Source: Christiangramia sabulilitoris
Lineage (GTDB): Bacteria > Bacteroidota > Bacteroidia > Flavobacteriales > Flavobacteriaceae
Length of the DNA stretch: 64,000 nt
Assembly (NCBI RefSeq): GCF_007050985.1
Contig: NZ_VHSF01000003.1
Coordinates: forward strand, 124,001-188,000
Reading direction: 5' to 3'
In this document: positions 8,209 through 16,197 of the stretch, in pieces
Layout of the letters: the number at the start of each line of letters is the position of its first letter
Numbering within the stretch: the first letter of the stretch is position 1
Made by a program: the position numbers and the translations under genes
The notes under the pieces: generated by a model
What the model was told of the DNA's origin: nothing
Databases searched by the model: none
The model's input: the letters and a program-made list of their open reading frames with translations, nothing else

Positions 8209-10395
8209 TTATCTTGTAAATAACAATTCTCTGTATTTAGCCAAAGGCCAAATTTCATCATCTACCAATAATTCCAGTTTATCACAATGGTATCTTATTT
8301 CTTCAAAGTACGGCTTCACATCATCACAGTATGCAAAGGCTTTTTCCTCAGCATCCTCGATCTTATTAGCTACTTTTCTGGCTTCGATCATTGCATTTAC
8401 ATTAGAGTTAATACTCGCGATATGAGCAGAAATACTTTCAATGATCTCTAATTGTTCTTTTGCGTGCCTGGTATATTCTTCACCATAAATAGACTTTAGT
8501 CCGGTTACGTTCTTGATCAAAACATTTTGGTAACGTATGGCGGTAGGAATGATATGGTTCCTGGCAATATCCCCCAGGATACGTCCTTCTATCTGTATCC
8601 TCATGGCATACTCTTCAAGCTCTATCTCATGACGGGCATCGATCTCCACCTCGTTCATTACTTCAAGCTCTTTATATAAGGCCTTGGTCTTTTTGCTTAC
8701 CTGAGCTTTAAGTGCTAAAGGCGTAGTCCTGTTGTTGCTCAGACCTCGTTTTTTAGCTTCTTTTTCCCAGGCTTCTCCATAACCATCACCCTCAAAACGG
8801 ATCTTTTTAGATTTCTTGATGTATTCTCTAAGTACGTTGAAGATAGCATCATCTTTCTTCATCTTATCGTTCTTGATAAGCTTATCTACCTCAACTTTGA
8901 ATTCTTTTAATTGCTTCGCCACTATACTATTAAGCACAGTCATAGCCCCGGCACAGTTAGCCAGAGAACCTACCGCACGGAACTCAAATTTGTTTCCGGT
9001 GAAAGCGAATGGAGAAGTACGGTTTCTATCGGTATTATCAAGAAGGATCTCAGGGATCTTACCTACTACGTTCAGTTTAAGATCTGTCTTCTCCTGTGGA
9101 GAAAGTTTACCATCAGTCACCTTTTCAAGTTCATCCAATACCTTGGTTAGCTGAGAACCGATAAAAACAGATATAATTGCCGGTGGGGCTTCGTTGGCAC
9201 CCAGACGGTGATCATTAGAAGCACTGGCAATTGCCGCTCTTAAAAGCTCCTCATTATCATAAACCGCTTTTATGGTATTAACAAAGAAAGTAAGGAACTG
9301 TAAATTCTTCATTGGGGTTGATCCCGGGGATAACAGGTTTGTACCTGTATCTGTAGCCAGCGACCAGTTATTATGTTTTCCACTACCGTTAATACCGGCA
9401 AATGGTTTTTCATGCATCAATACTGCAAGATTATGTCTCTCCCCTACTTTTTTCATCACATCCATGATCAATGAATTATGATCTACGGCAAGGTTAGCTT
9501 CCTCAAAGATCGGAGCCAGCTCAAATTGGTTCGGTGCAACCTCATTATGACGTGTCTTTACCGGAATACCCAATTTCATGCATTCGATTTCAAGATCCAT
9601 CATAAACGAGATGGCTCTTGACGGGATCGATCCAAAATAGTGATCATCCAATTGCTGTCCCTTAGCCGGGGAATGTCCAAGAAGAGTTCTTCCGGTAAGA
9701 GTAATATCTGGTCTTGAAGCAACCAATGCTGAGTCGATAAGAAAGTACTCCTGTTCCCATCCAAGGGTGGCATTTACTTTCTTAACATTCTTATCAAAAT
9801 ATTTTGCAACATTCGTCGCTGCATTGTCTACAGCCTGTAAAGCTCTAAGTAACGGAGTTTTATTATCCAGTGCTTCCCCGGTATACGAAACAAATACGGT
9901 GGGAATACATAGAGTTGTACCCCAGATAAATGCTGGAGAAGTTGGATCCCAGGCAGTATAACCTCTTGCTTCAAAAGTATTTCTAATACCTCCATTAGGA
10001 AAACTTGATGCATCAGGTTCCTGCTGCACTAATTGTCCACCGCCAAATTTTTCGATCGCAAGCCCTTCTGTTAAAGGTTCAAAGAAAGAGTCATGCTTTT
10101 CTGCAGTAGCCCCGGTCAACGGCTGGAACCAGTGAGTATAATGCGTAACTCCCTTAGAGATCGCCCATTCTTTCATCCCGGTAGAGATATGATCGGCAAC
10201 GTTACGGTCTATTTTCTTTCCTGTACGCATGGCTTCGGTCACATTTTCGTATGCTTCCTTAGTAAGAAACTGTCTCATCACAGTTTCGTTGAAGACATTC
10301 ATTGAAAAAATTTCTGACCTTCTCTTAGGTTCTTCCACCTTTACAGGCTTTCGGTTTAAAGTTTCTTTTAAAGCTTGAAATCTTAAAGTTGACAT
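8209..10395 (-). CDS. glnN: Glutamine synthetase type III
   Basis: A 728-residue GSIII, the large dodecameric glutamine synthetase of Bacteroidota and cyanobacteria, which makes glutamine from glutamate, ammonia and ATP. Visible family regions include GVTHYTHWFQPLTGATAEKH in the first 110 residues, LGWEQEYFLID, RHNEVAPNQFELAPIFEEAN, INGSGKHNNWSL and NRTSPFAFTGNKFEFRAVGS, which form the metal, glutamate and ATP sites. The C-terminal ~250 residues are the helical domain special to GSIII. Length is normal. It is divergent from glnA (GSII) across a 288-bp shared control region and is closed by an intrinsic terminator. The symbol glnN follows common use; some genomes call it glnA. Confidence 0.95.
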   Translation of the reverse strand: MSTLRFQALKETLNRKPVKVEEPKRRSEIFSMNVFNETVMRQFLTKEAYENVTEAMRTGKKIDRNVADHISTGMKEWAISKGVTHYTHWFQPLTGATAEKHDSFFEPLTEGLAIEKFGGGQLVQQEPDASSFPNGGIRNTFEARGYTAWDPTSPAFIWGTTLCIPTVFVSYTGEALDNKTPLLRALQAVDNAATNVAKYFDKNVKKVNATLGWEQEYFLIDSALVASRPDITLTGRTLLGHSPAKGQQLDDHYFGSIPSRAISFMMDLEIECMKLGIPVKTRHNEVAPNQFELAPIFEEANLAVDHNSLIMDVMKKVGERHNLAVLMHEKPFAGINGSGKHNNWSLATDTGTNLLSPGSTPMKNLQFLTFFVNTIKAVYDNEELLRAAIASASNDHRLGANEAPPAIISVFIGSQLTKVLDELEKVTDGKLSPQEKTDLKLNVVGKIPEILLDNTDRNRTSPFAFTGNKFEFRAVGSLANCAGAMTVLNSIVAKQLKEFKVEVDKLIKNDKMKKDDAIFNVLREYIKKSKKIRFEGDGYGEAWEKEAKKRGLSNNRTTPLALKAQVSKKTKALYKELEVMNEVEIDARHEIELEEYAMRIQIEGRILGDIARNHIIPTAIRYQNVLIKNVTGLKSIYGEEYTRHAKEQLEIIESISAHIASINSNVNAMIEARKVANKIEDAEEKAFAYCDDVKPYFEEIRYHCDKLELLVDDEIWPLAKYRELLFTR

Positions 10396-10683
10396 ATATA
10401 AATTTTGAGTTGTGTTTTATTTTCAGAAAACTGGCCTTCAGCATATTGCAAAGACCTGTAATTGTAAAAAATTTTTATTTCAAGTCGCGAATATAGGGTT
10501 TATGCTTTGAACAATTAAAGATATTAACCTTAAAAAATGCTAAATTTTTAATTTCACCCCTTAATTTTTAGGGTTCAAATAAAAATTAACTTCATTTTAT
10601 ATTTTGAGACCCCTTCTTAAAAGGGGTTTAAGATTTAATTAATATTTTTGATGCTTTAATTAGTCATTTTAAATTTCAGAAAT
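10396..10683. promoter_or_regulatory. Shared control region between glnN and glnA
   Basis: A 288-bp, very AT-rich gap between two divergent glutamine synthetase genes. It holds a perfect inverted repeat, ACCCCTT-CTTAA-AAGGGGT at 10609-10627, and a -7 element TATTTTTG at 10643-10650 serving glnA, so the inverted repeat covers the glnA -33 region. A further CACCCCTTA half-copy occurs near 10555. I found no exact TAnnTTTG on the minus strand for glnN. The repeat as an operator is inference. Confidence 0.5.
10643..10650 (+). promoter_or_regulatory. -7 promoter element for glnA type II (TATTTTTG)
   Basis: It matches TAnnTTTG and is 33 bp before the glnA ATG. The inverted repeat at 10609-10627 is where the -33 contact would fall. 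Confidence 0.45.
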
Positions 10684-11709
10684 ATGAGCAGTAAGGCTAA
10701 ACTTGAGTACATCTGGCTTGATGGGTATTACCCTACCCAGAACATGAGGAGTAAAACTAAGATCGAAGATAATTTTAGCGGCAAACTGGAAGATTGTCCT
10801 ATCTGGTCTTTCGATGGTTCCTCCACCAAACAGGCTGAAGGCAGAAATTCAGATTGCCTGTTAAAACCAGTAGCGATCTATCCAGACCCGGCACGCAAGA
10901 ACGGGTACCTGGTCATGTCTGAAGTTTTAAATCCCGATGGAACTCCGCATGAAACCAACTCCAGAGCGACGATCGACGATGAAGATGAGGATTTTTGGTT
11001 CGGCTTTGAACAGGAATATTTTATAATGGACACCAAAACCCAGCTGCCACTAGGCTTTCCTGTTGGAGGTTACCCGGGACCGCAGGGTATGTATTACTGC
11101 TCTGTTGGCGGCAGGAACACCCATGGCAGAAAATTAGTTGAAAGACATGCAGATCTTTGCCTGGAGGCAGGGATAAATTTTGAAGGAATCAACCAGGAAG
11201 TTGCAGCCGGACAGTGGGAATTCCAGGTGTTTGCAAAAGGCGGGAAAAAAGCAGGTGATGAAGTCTGGATTGCCCGATACCTGCTGGACAGACTTACCGA
11301 AGAATATGGTTACTATATAGAATATCATCCTAAACCTGTAAAAGGAGACTGGAATGGCTCAGGTATGCACTGTAATTTTTCTAATACCTTATTAAGAACT
11401 GCCGGTTCTAAAGAGGTTTATGACCAGGTTTGTGAAGCATTCAGGCCGGTAACCTCAGAGCATATAGAAGTATATGGTGAATATAACGACCAGAGATTAA
11501 CCGGAAACCACGAAACAGCTTCCATTCACGATTTTAGTTACGGAGTTTCAGACCGTGGCGCTTCGATACGTATTCCTATAATTACGGTTGAAAAAGGCTA
11601 TAAAGGTTGGCTGGAAGATCGCAGGCCGGCATCTAATGCAGATCCATATAAAGTAGCCGCAAGGATCATTAAGACGGTGGAATCTGCAGAGGTTGCTGTT
11701 GAAGCCTAG
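10684..11709 (+). CDS. glnA: Glutamine synthetase type II (eukaryote-like)
   Basis: A 341-residue GSII, the short decameric form best known from eukaryotes and some bacteria. The beta-grasp domain starts KLEYIWLDGYYPTQNMRSKT and contains WSFDGSSTKQAEGRNSD. The catalytic domain has FWFGFEQEYF, GINQEVAAGQWEFQV, GDWNGSGMHCNFS and NHETASIHDFSYGVSDRGAS, which bind metal, glutamate and ATP. No adenylylation-type tyrosine loop of GSI is present. The gene has its own -7 element and a terminator at 11736-11762. Its divergence from glnN suggests coordinated nitrogen control. Having both GSII and GSIII is common in flavobacteria, but the division of labour is not known. Confidence 0.93.
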   Translation: MSSKAKLEYIWLDGYYPTQNMRSKTKIEDNFSGKLEDCPIWSFDGSSTKQAEGRNSDCLLKPVAIYPDPARKNGYLVMSEVLNPDGTPHETNSRATIDDEDEDFWFGFEQEYFIMDTKTQLPLGFPVGGYPGPQGMYYCSVGGRNTHGRKLVERHADLCLEAGINFEGINQEVAAGQWEFQVFAKGGKKAGDEVWIARYLLDRLTEEYGYYIEYHPKPVKGDWNGSGMHCNFSNTLLRTAGSKEVYDQVCEAFRPVTSEHIEVYGEYNDQRLTGNHETASIHDFSYGVSDRGASIRIPIITVEKGYKGWLEDRRPASNADPYKVAARIIKTVESAEVAVEA

Positions 11710-11735
11710 AAAATAATATGAAAAAGAGAATTAAG

Positions 11736-11762
11736 AGCCATCCTTCGCGGGGTGGCTTTTTT
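11736..11762 (+). terminator. Intrinsic terminator after glnA
   Basis: Arms AGCCATCC and GGGTGGCT (one G-T pair) followed by six T. It abuts the stop codon of the convergent antiporter gene. Confidence 0.75.
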
Positions 11763-12705
11763 ATACAAAAGCCATAACAATAAAGACTGAATAAGCTATG
11801 AGAAGTGCAAAACCTTCTTTTCTGCCAATTTCAGAAATTTTGGGTATAAGCAGCATAGGTAGTAAAACAAAGGCAACCCCCAGCATCCAGAAAATATCTG
11901 TAGTAAGTACCTCTGCAGATTGCACGGCTATTGGCTGAATGATCGCAGTCAATCCAAGTACAGATCCTATATTGAAAATATTAGACCCTATAAGGTTCCC
12001 CAATGAAATGGCTTTCTCCTTTTTTATCGCAGCGATAAGCGAAGCCGCCAGTTCCGGGACGCTTGTTCCCACGGCAATAATGGTCACTGAAACTACCCTT
12101 TCACTAATCCCTAACTGGGTAGCCAGGTCTACTGCACCTTTCACTAATAGTTCTGATCCACCCCAAAGGGCCAGGATACCTATTAAAAGCCAGATGGTCA
12201 TTTTAAAACCTCTCACCTTCTTAAGGGACTCGTCTACCTCCTCGATAATAATATTGTCCTTTCTCCTGGAGCGTTTAATCAAAAAGAAAAGATATGCTGC
12301 AAGACCAAATAATAAGATTGCCCCTTCTATTCTTGACAGTTCATAATTACTTTTCAAAAAGAAATATAGTACGATAGAAAAAATCATCATTACCGGCCAG
12401 TTAAAACGGTAAAAATCCCGGTCTACCATCAGCGGGGAAACCATGGCGGTTAGCCCGAGCACTAATCCAATATTGGCAATATTCGATCCAATTACATTTC
12501 CTAGGGATATATCAGAGAAACCATCGATCGCCGCCTGCAGACTCACCAGTAATTCGGGAGCAGAAGTAGCGAATGAAACTACCGTAAGACCTATCACCAT
12601 CCGGGATATATTCAGTTTGAGTGAAAGTGCCACAGAGGACCTTACCAGAAACTCACCTCCTATAACCAGCAATACAAAGCCAACAAGTAGAAATACGATG
12701 CTCAT
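11761..12705 (-). CDS. Calcium/sodium antiporter (CaCA family, YrbG-like)
   Basis: A 314-residue inner-membrane exchanger with about ten helices arranged as two inverted repeats. The two alpha-repeats are plain: SFATSAPELLVSL with GSNIANIGLVLG in the first half, and VGTSVPELAASL with GSNIFNIGSVLG in the second. The conserved glutamates in PEL and asparagines in GSN bind the cation. The two halves are joined by a charged cytoplasmic loop (KRSRRKDNIIIEEVDESLKK). The family exports Ca2+ in exchange for Na+ or K+; the exact ions cannot be read from the sequence. It is convergent with glnA and divergent from the blaI-like gene. Confidence 0.88.
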   Translation of the reverse strand: MSIVFLLVGFVLLVIGGEFLVRSSVALSLKLNISRMVIGLTVVSFATSAPELLVSLQAAIDGFSDISLGNVIGSNIANIGLVLGLTAMVSPLMVDRDFYRFNWPVMMIFSIVLYFFLKSNYELSRIEGAILLFGLAAYLFFLIKRSRRKDNIIIEEVDESLKKVRGFKMTIWLLIGILALWGGSELLVKGAVDLATQLGISERVVSVTIIAVGTSVPELAASLIAAIKKEKAISLGNLIGSNIFNIGSVLGLTAIIQPIAVQSAEVLTTDIFWMLGVAFVLLPMLLIPKISEIGRKEGFALLIAYSVFIVMAFV

Positions 12706-12760
12706 CTAAACTATTTTTGGCGAAGATAAAGAATTGCCTCAGAAAGGAGCCGGAATAAAT

Positions 12761-12802
12761 TATAACTACTTTTATAGTTTATAAACTATTTTTTTAGTTA
12801 TA
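12761..12802 (+). promoter_or_regulatory. Concentric 42-bp dyad: probable BlaI-family operator
   Basis: A 16-bp perfect palindrome ATAGTTTATAAACTAT (12774-12789) is nested exactly between outer inverted arms TATAACTA (12761-12768) and TAGTTATA (12795-12802); both dyads share the centre 12781.5. The half-site ACTA/TAGT resembles the TACTA/TAGTA halves of known BlaI/MecI operators. The right arm overlaps the -7 promoter element of the repressor gene, so bound repressor would block its own promoter. The sequence symmetry is seen directly; repressor binding is inferred. Confidence 0.7.
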
Positions 12803-12806
12803 TTTG
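12799..12806 (+). promoter_or_regulatory. -7 promoter element for the blaI-like gene (TATATTTG)
   Basis: An exact TAnnTTTG, 28 bp before the repressor ATG and overlapping the right outer arm of the dyad operator. Confidence 0.6.
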
Positions 12807-12834
12807 AAATTGTCATCACTGAAAGACTATTGAA

Positions 12835-13197
12835 ATGGAAAAGTTAACCAACAAGGAAGAAGAGATCATGAGGGTTCTCTGGGAGCTTGAAACCGCTTTT
12901 GTAAAAGATGTTCTGCCAAATCTAAAAGATCAGAAACTCCATTACAATACCGTTTCTACTATTATTCGAAAGCTTGAGGAAAAGGGATATGTCTCGCATA
13001 AAGCCTATGGTAAAACCCACCAGTATTTTCCGAAAATTTCAAAAGAAATGTACCGCAAGCAATTTATGAACATGGCTACCAAACGATTTTTTGACAACTC
13101 GTTCAAAAATGTGGTATCCTTTTTCGCTAAAGAAGAAAAAATAAGCGCCGATGAGCTAAGGGAAATTCTGGATATTATAGAAAAAAAGAAAAAGTGA
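12835..13197 (+). CDS. BlaI/MecI/CopY-family transcriptional repressor
   Basis: A 120-residue winged-helix repressor. It starts MEKLTNKEEEIMRVLWELET and has the wing and recognition region HYNTVSTIIRKLEEKGYVSHKAYGKTHQYFP, both typical of BlaI/MecI. The C-terminal 50 residues are the helical dimerisation part where the partner peptidase cleaves in beta-lactam systems. Its stop overlaps the ATG of the M56 sensor-peptidase gene (TGATG), the usual pair arrangement. In Bacteroidota such pairs are widespread and mostly do not concern beta-lactams, so the inducing signal is unknown. A symmetric operator over its promoter suggests autoregulation. Because the partner gene carries a stop codon, derepression by proteolysis may be lost. 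Confidence 0.9.
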   Translation: MEKLTNKEEEIMRVLWELETAFVKDVLPNLKDQKLHYNTVSTIIRKLEEKGYVSHKAYGKTHQYFPKISKEMYRKQFMNMATKRFFDNSFKNVVSFFAKEEKISADELREILDIIEKKKK

Positions 13198-15428
13198 TGG
13201 AAAGTTTATTGATCTACCTAATCAAAGCCTCGGCCCTTATCGCGATCTTCTTTTTAAGCTATTTTACCCTGCTCAAAAAAGAAACCTCTTTCCTGCTCAA
13301 CAGGAAATTTCTGGCCGCGGGCATTTTAACTTCCATGGTACTTCCTTCCATTTATTTCACTAAAAAAGTTTAAATCACAGCAAACCAGACCAGGTTCGAT
13401 TTCACAACGACCACAAATAAGGCCGCCATATTACCAAATGATCCAGCCTTAGACTGGTGGCAAATCGCCGGGATATTATATCTGGTAATAACCTTTATTT
13501 TCTTGCTAAGATTTTCTATTCAGTTAGGTTCCGTTTTCAGGATCATTAACAGGAATAAGTTTCAGAAAAGGTCAGATTTAAAGTATGTTGAGATCTGTGA
13601 AGATCAACTTCCTTTCTCCTTCTTCAGGTATATCGTTTATAATCCTGCGAAACATTCAGAAAAAGAGCTTGACCTTATACTTACCCATGAAAAAGTACAT
13701 GCTAAACAGGCGCATTCTGCAGATATACTTTTAGTAAACATTTTAACCAGTATACTGTGGTTTAATCCTTTTGCCTGGCTATACAGGAAAGCTGTTGTAG
13801 AGAATCTGGAATTTATTGCCGACCGTGAGACGATAAAAAACACCTCCAGAATTAAAGAATATCAACAAACACTTTTAAAAGTTTCAGTAGCCGATCTGAA
13901 CCCGGCACTTACTAACCAATTCTATCAATCATTGATCAAAAAACGAATAATTATGTTAAACACAAATTCATCCTCAAAAAGTCCCGCATGGAAACTAAAC
14001 CTACTTATCCCTGTACTCCTGGGATTTATGTTCTTTTATAATGTAAGGACCGAAGCCCAGGTGATAAATTCAGAAAATGAGAATACCTCTGAAATCATTA
14101 AAAACGGAAAGTCCATAACCATAAGCGCTCAGACCTCTGAAATAGCCCTTAAAAAAGTCGAGAAATTCTTTGAACCCGATGGACTTGTACTTGAGTTCAA
14201 TGATGTAAAAATTAAGTCGGGAAAAATCATAAGCATAAGTTCTACATTAACCGATCCTGTAAAAGGGCTCATCAAAAATTATAACCAGTCCAATAGCCTG
14301 GGGATAAAACCTGTAAGGATCTATTTGAATGAAGATAATGACATGGGGTTTGAGACAATGGAAGATGCAGATAATTATAATATAAGTAACCAGCAATTAT
14401 TGAGGGATCTGGGTGAAAAACCTTTATATGTTATCAATGGAAAGCCGGTAAAATCTAGTGATCTAAAAGGTAAATATATTAAGGTAAATGGAAATGTAGA
14501 GGTGAAAACAGGTGTTAATTCTACAGCTTTATACGGTTCACGCGGGAAGGATGGTGTGGTTATAATTAGTGAAGCTGAAATACTGAACGAATTTACAGAT
14601 GACAGCTCCTTCAAAGACAATCTGGATTTTAGCCAGGAGTATATTATGGTAGACAAGGACGGGAAGCCTTTTCCGATAAAATTAGAAACCCGTATCCATT
14701 CCAATAAAAATTCAAAACTGAAGTCCAAATCTGCCACAAACAAAAAATCATGGACTGTAGAACCTGATGTTCATGTTACCGGCATTGAATTTTCAACCGA
14801 TGATAAAGCTGAAATAATAGAAACACTTTCCTCTGAGGATATTATTGGGGACTCTGTAATTGGTTACCAACATGTAGAAGAACCAATAGATAGCAAATCT
14901 ATTCAAAATCATCAAAAGGATGAGGTGCCCGGTGAAGTATATATTAAGCAGGCCAAACCAATAATTGTGGTAAACGGGCAAATTAAAGACCAGGATTACG
15001 ACCCAGAAGTTCTTGATCCAGAACATATTGCCAATGTGAAAGTTATTAAAGGGACTGGAGCTATTGAGAAATATGGAAAAAAAGCTAATGCCGGGGTTAT
15101 TGAAATCACTACCAAAGACCATGCGGGGAATACAACCAGATCAAAGAATGTACATATGCATGTGGTCCATAAAGATCAAAATGATAAGAGTCTGGAAAAT
15201 TTGAAAAAGATGATCAGGGATGATGCAAATATCGATGCTGAGTTTTCAAATATTAAAAGAAATGCAGCAGGAGTCATAACTGGCATATCGATAAATGCAG
15301 AAACGGCAGCGGGTAAAAAAGCCAGCGCAAGCTTTAGTAATTCAGATGGCATACCTATGATCCTCATTGGACTGGATAAGAAAGACCGGCTTATCATTTC
15401 CAGTAATTATGCTACCGATGAGGACTAA
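13197..15428 (+). pseudogene. BlaR1-like M56 peptidase with TonB-plug-like repeats, interrupted by an in-frame TAA
   Basis: Translation from ATG 13197 gives 58 residues (MESLLIYLIKASALIAIFF... to YFTKKV), then TAA at 13371-13373. The same frame continues without another stop to 15428. The upstream piece holds the first two membrane helices of an M56 peptidase; the downstream piece holds the next helix (WWQIAGILYLVITFIFLLRF), the zinc motif HEKVH (residues 164-168 counted through the stop) and LWFNPFAWLYRKAV..NLEFIADRE. Beyond a last helix (LLIPVLLGFMFFYN) lie about 450 periplasmic residues with two plug-like segments (LYVINGKPV..ALYGSRGKDGVVII and PIIVVNGQI..IEKYGKKANAGVIEI). So a single nonsense change splits an otherwise intact gene. 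The only early restart is a TTG at 13503; the first in-frame ATG comes near 13952, after the zinc site. It may be a true pseudogene, a readthrough case or a sequence error. Confidence 0.8.
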
Positions 15429-15451
15429 ATCTGAAATAGAATTTCTTAATG

Positions 15452-15473
15452 AGCCGCTACCTTAGCGGCTTTT
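15452..15473 (+). terminator. Intrinsic terminator after the M56 gene
   Basis: Arms AGCCGCT and AGCGGCT with a five-base loop, followed by a short T run, 24 bp past the M56 reading frame. Confidence 0.7.
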
Positions 15474-15523
15474 AAATGTCTAAATACCAAATATTCGTAT
15501 CTTTAGTATCTAACCTGGTGAAA

Positions 15524-15676
15524 ATGAAAAAACAGTTTTTTAAAACCTTATCAAAGCTTAATAAAAAACTTCTGCCCAGTTATACCAAAAAGGGTCTTGA
15601 GCTTCAGAAAGCGACTAAAGCCCAAATGGCCATTATTGGATGGAAATTATGGGTTACTAAAAATGCCCTTGATTAG
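15524..15676 (+). CDS. Small basic flavobacterial protein, 50 aa, unknown function
   Basis: A 50-residue protein, MKKQFFKTLSKLNKKLLPSY then TKKGLELQKATKAQMAIIGWKLWVTKNALD. It is strongly basic in its first half and ends in a short hydrophobic stretch (AQMAIIGWKLWVTKNAL) that could lie along a membrane. I recall similar ~50-residue proteins in flavobacteria, some carried in databases under the name SsrA-binding protein, which does not fit: true SmpB is about 150 residues with a beta-barrel. An upstream in-frame start at 15476 lies before the near-consensus -7 element TATCTTTA (15498-15505), so ATG 15524 is chosen. Its last four bases overlap the end of convergent apt. Confidence 0.6.
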   Translation: MKKQFFKTLSKLNKKLLPSYTKKGLELQKATKAQMAIIGWKLWVTKNALD

Positions 15677-16188
15677 CTGTATTGAATTAAAGACGAAACA
15701 TTATATTTTTCAAGCCTGGCACGACCGTTCAAAAATTCCAGTTCTACCAGGAAATTACATTGCACGATCTCACCCCCGCACCTCTCTATTAATTTACAGG
15801 TGGCCGCAGCCGTACCACCGGTAGCCAGTACATCATCATGTAGAAGAATTTTCTCCCCTTTTTTAATTGCATCTTCATGGATCTCGAGGGTGTCACTACC
15901 ATATTCGAGGTCGTAATTCTCTGAATGTGTACGATGAGGTAATTTGCCGGGTTTTCTAACTGGAATAAATCCTGCCTTCAGTTTATCAGCAAGAAGGGTT
16001 GCAAAGAAAAAGCCCCTGGATTCAATTCCTACAACTTTATCTAAATTACGGTGAGGAAGATTTTTTAAAAAAAGTTCTACTGCTTGATTCATCGCCTGGG
16101 GATCAAGAAGCAGCGGGGTTATATCTTTATAACTAACTCCTTTTTTTGGAAAATCTGTAATATTACGAACGTATTTTTCTAATTGCAT
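15673..16188 (-). CDS. apt: Adenine phosphoribosyltransferase
   Basis: A 171-residue purine-salvage enzyme that makes AMP from adenine and PRPP. It starts MQLEKYVRNITDFPKKGVSYKD, contains VGIESRGFFFATLLADKL, the flexible-loop piece FIPVRKPGKLPHRTHSENYDLEYGSD, and the PRPP-binding motif LLHDDVLATGGTAAATC. Length and motifs are standard. The gene lies nine bases downstream of the DUF2461 gene on the same strand, so the two are probably co-transcribed. It overlaps the small 50-residue gene tail-to-tail by four bases. Confidence 0.95.
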   Translation of the reverse strand: MQLEKYVRNITDFPKKGVSYKDITPLLLDPQAMNQAVELFLKNLPHRNLDKVVGIESRGFFFATLLADKLKAGFIPVRKPGKLPHRTHSENYDLEYGSDTLEIHEDAIKKGEKILLHDDVLATGGTAAATCKLIERCGGEIVQCNFLVELEFLNGRARLEKYNVSSLIQYS

Positions 16189-16197
16189 TTTTTCTAT

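Noticed and set aside
13197-13373. The 58-codon frame before the TAA as an independent small membrane protein
   Set aside because: Its sequence is the normal N-terminus of an M56 peptidase and continues in the same frame past the stop, so it is one part of a broken gene.
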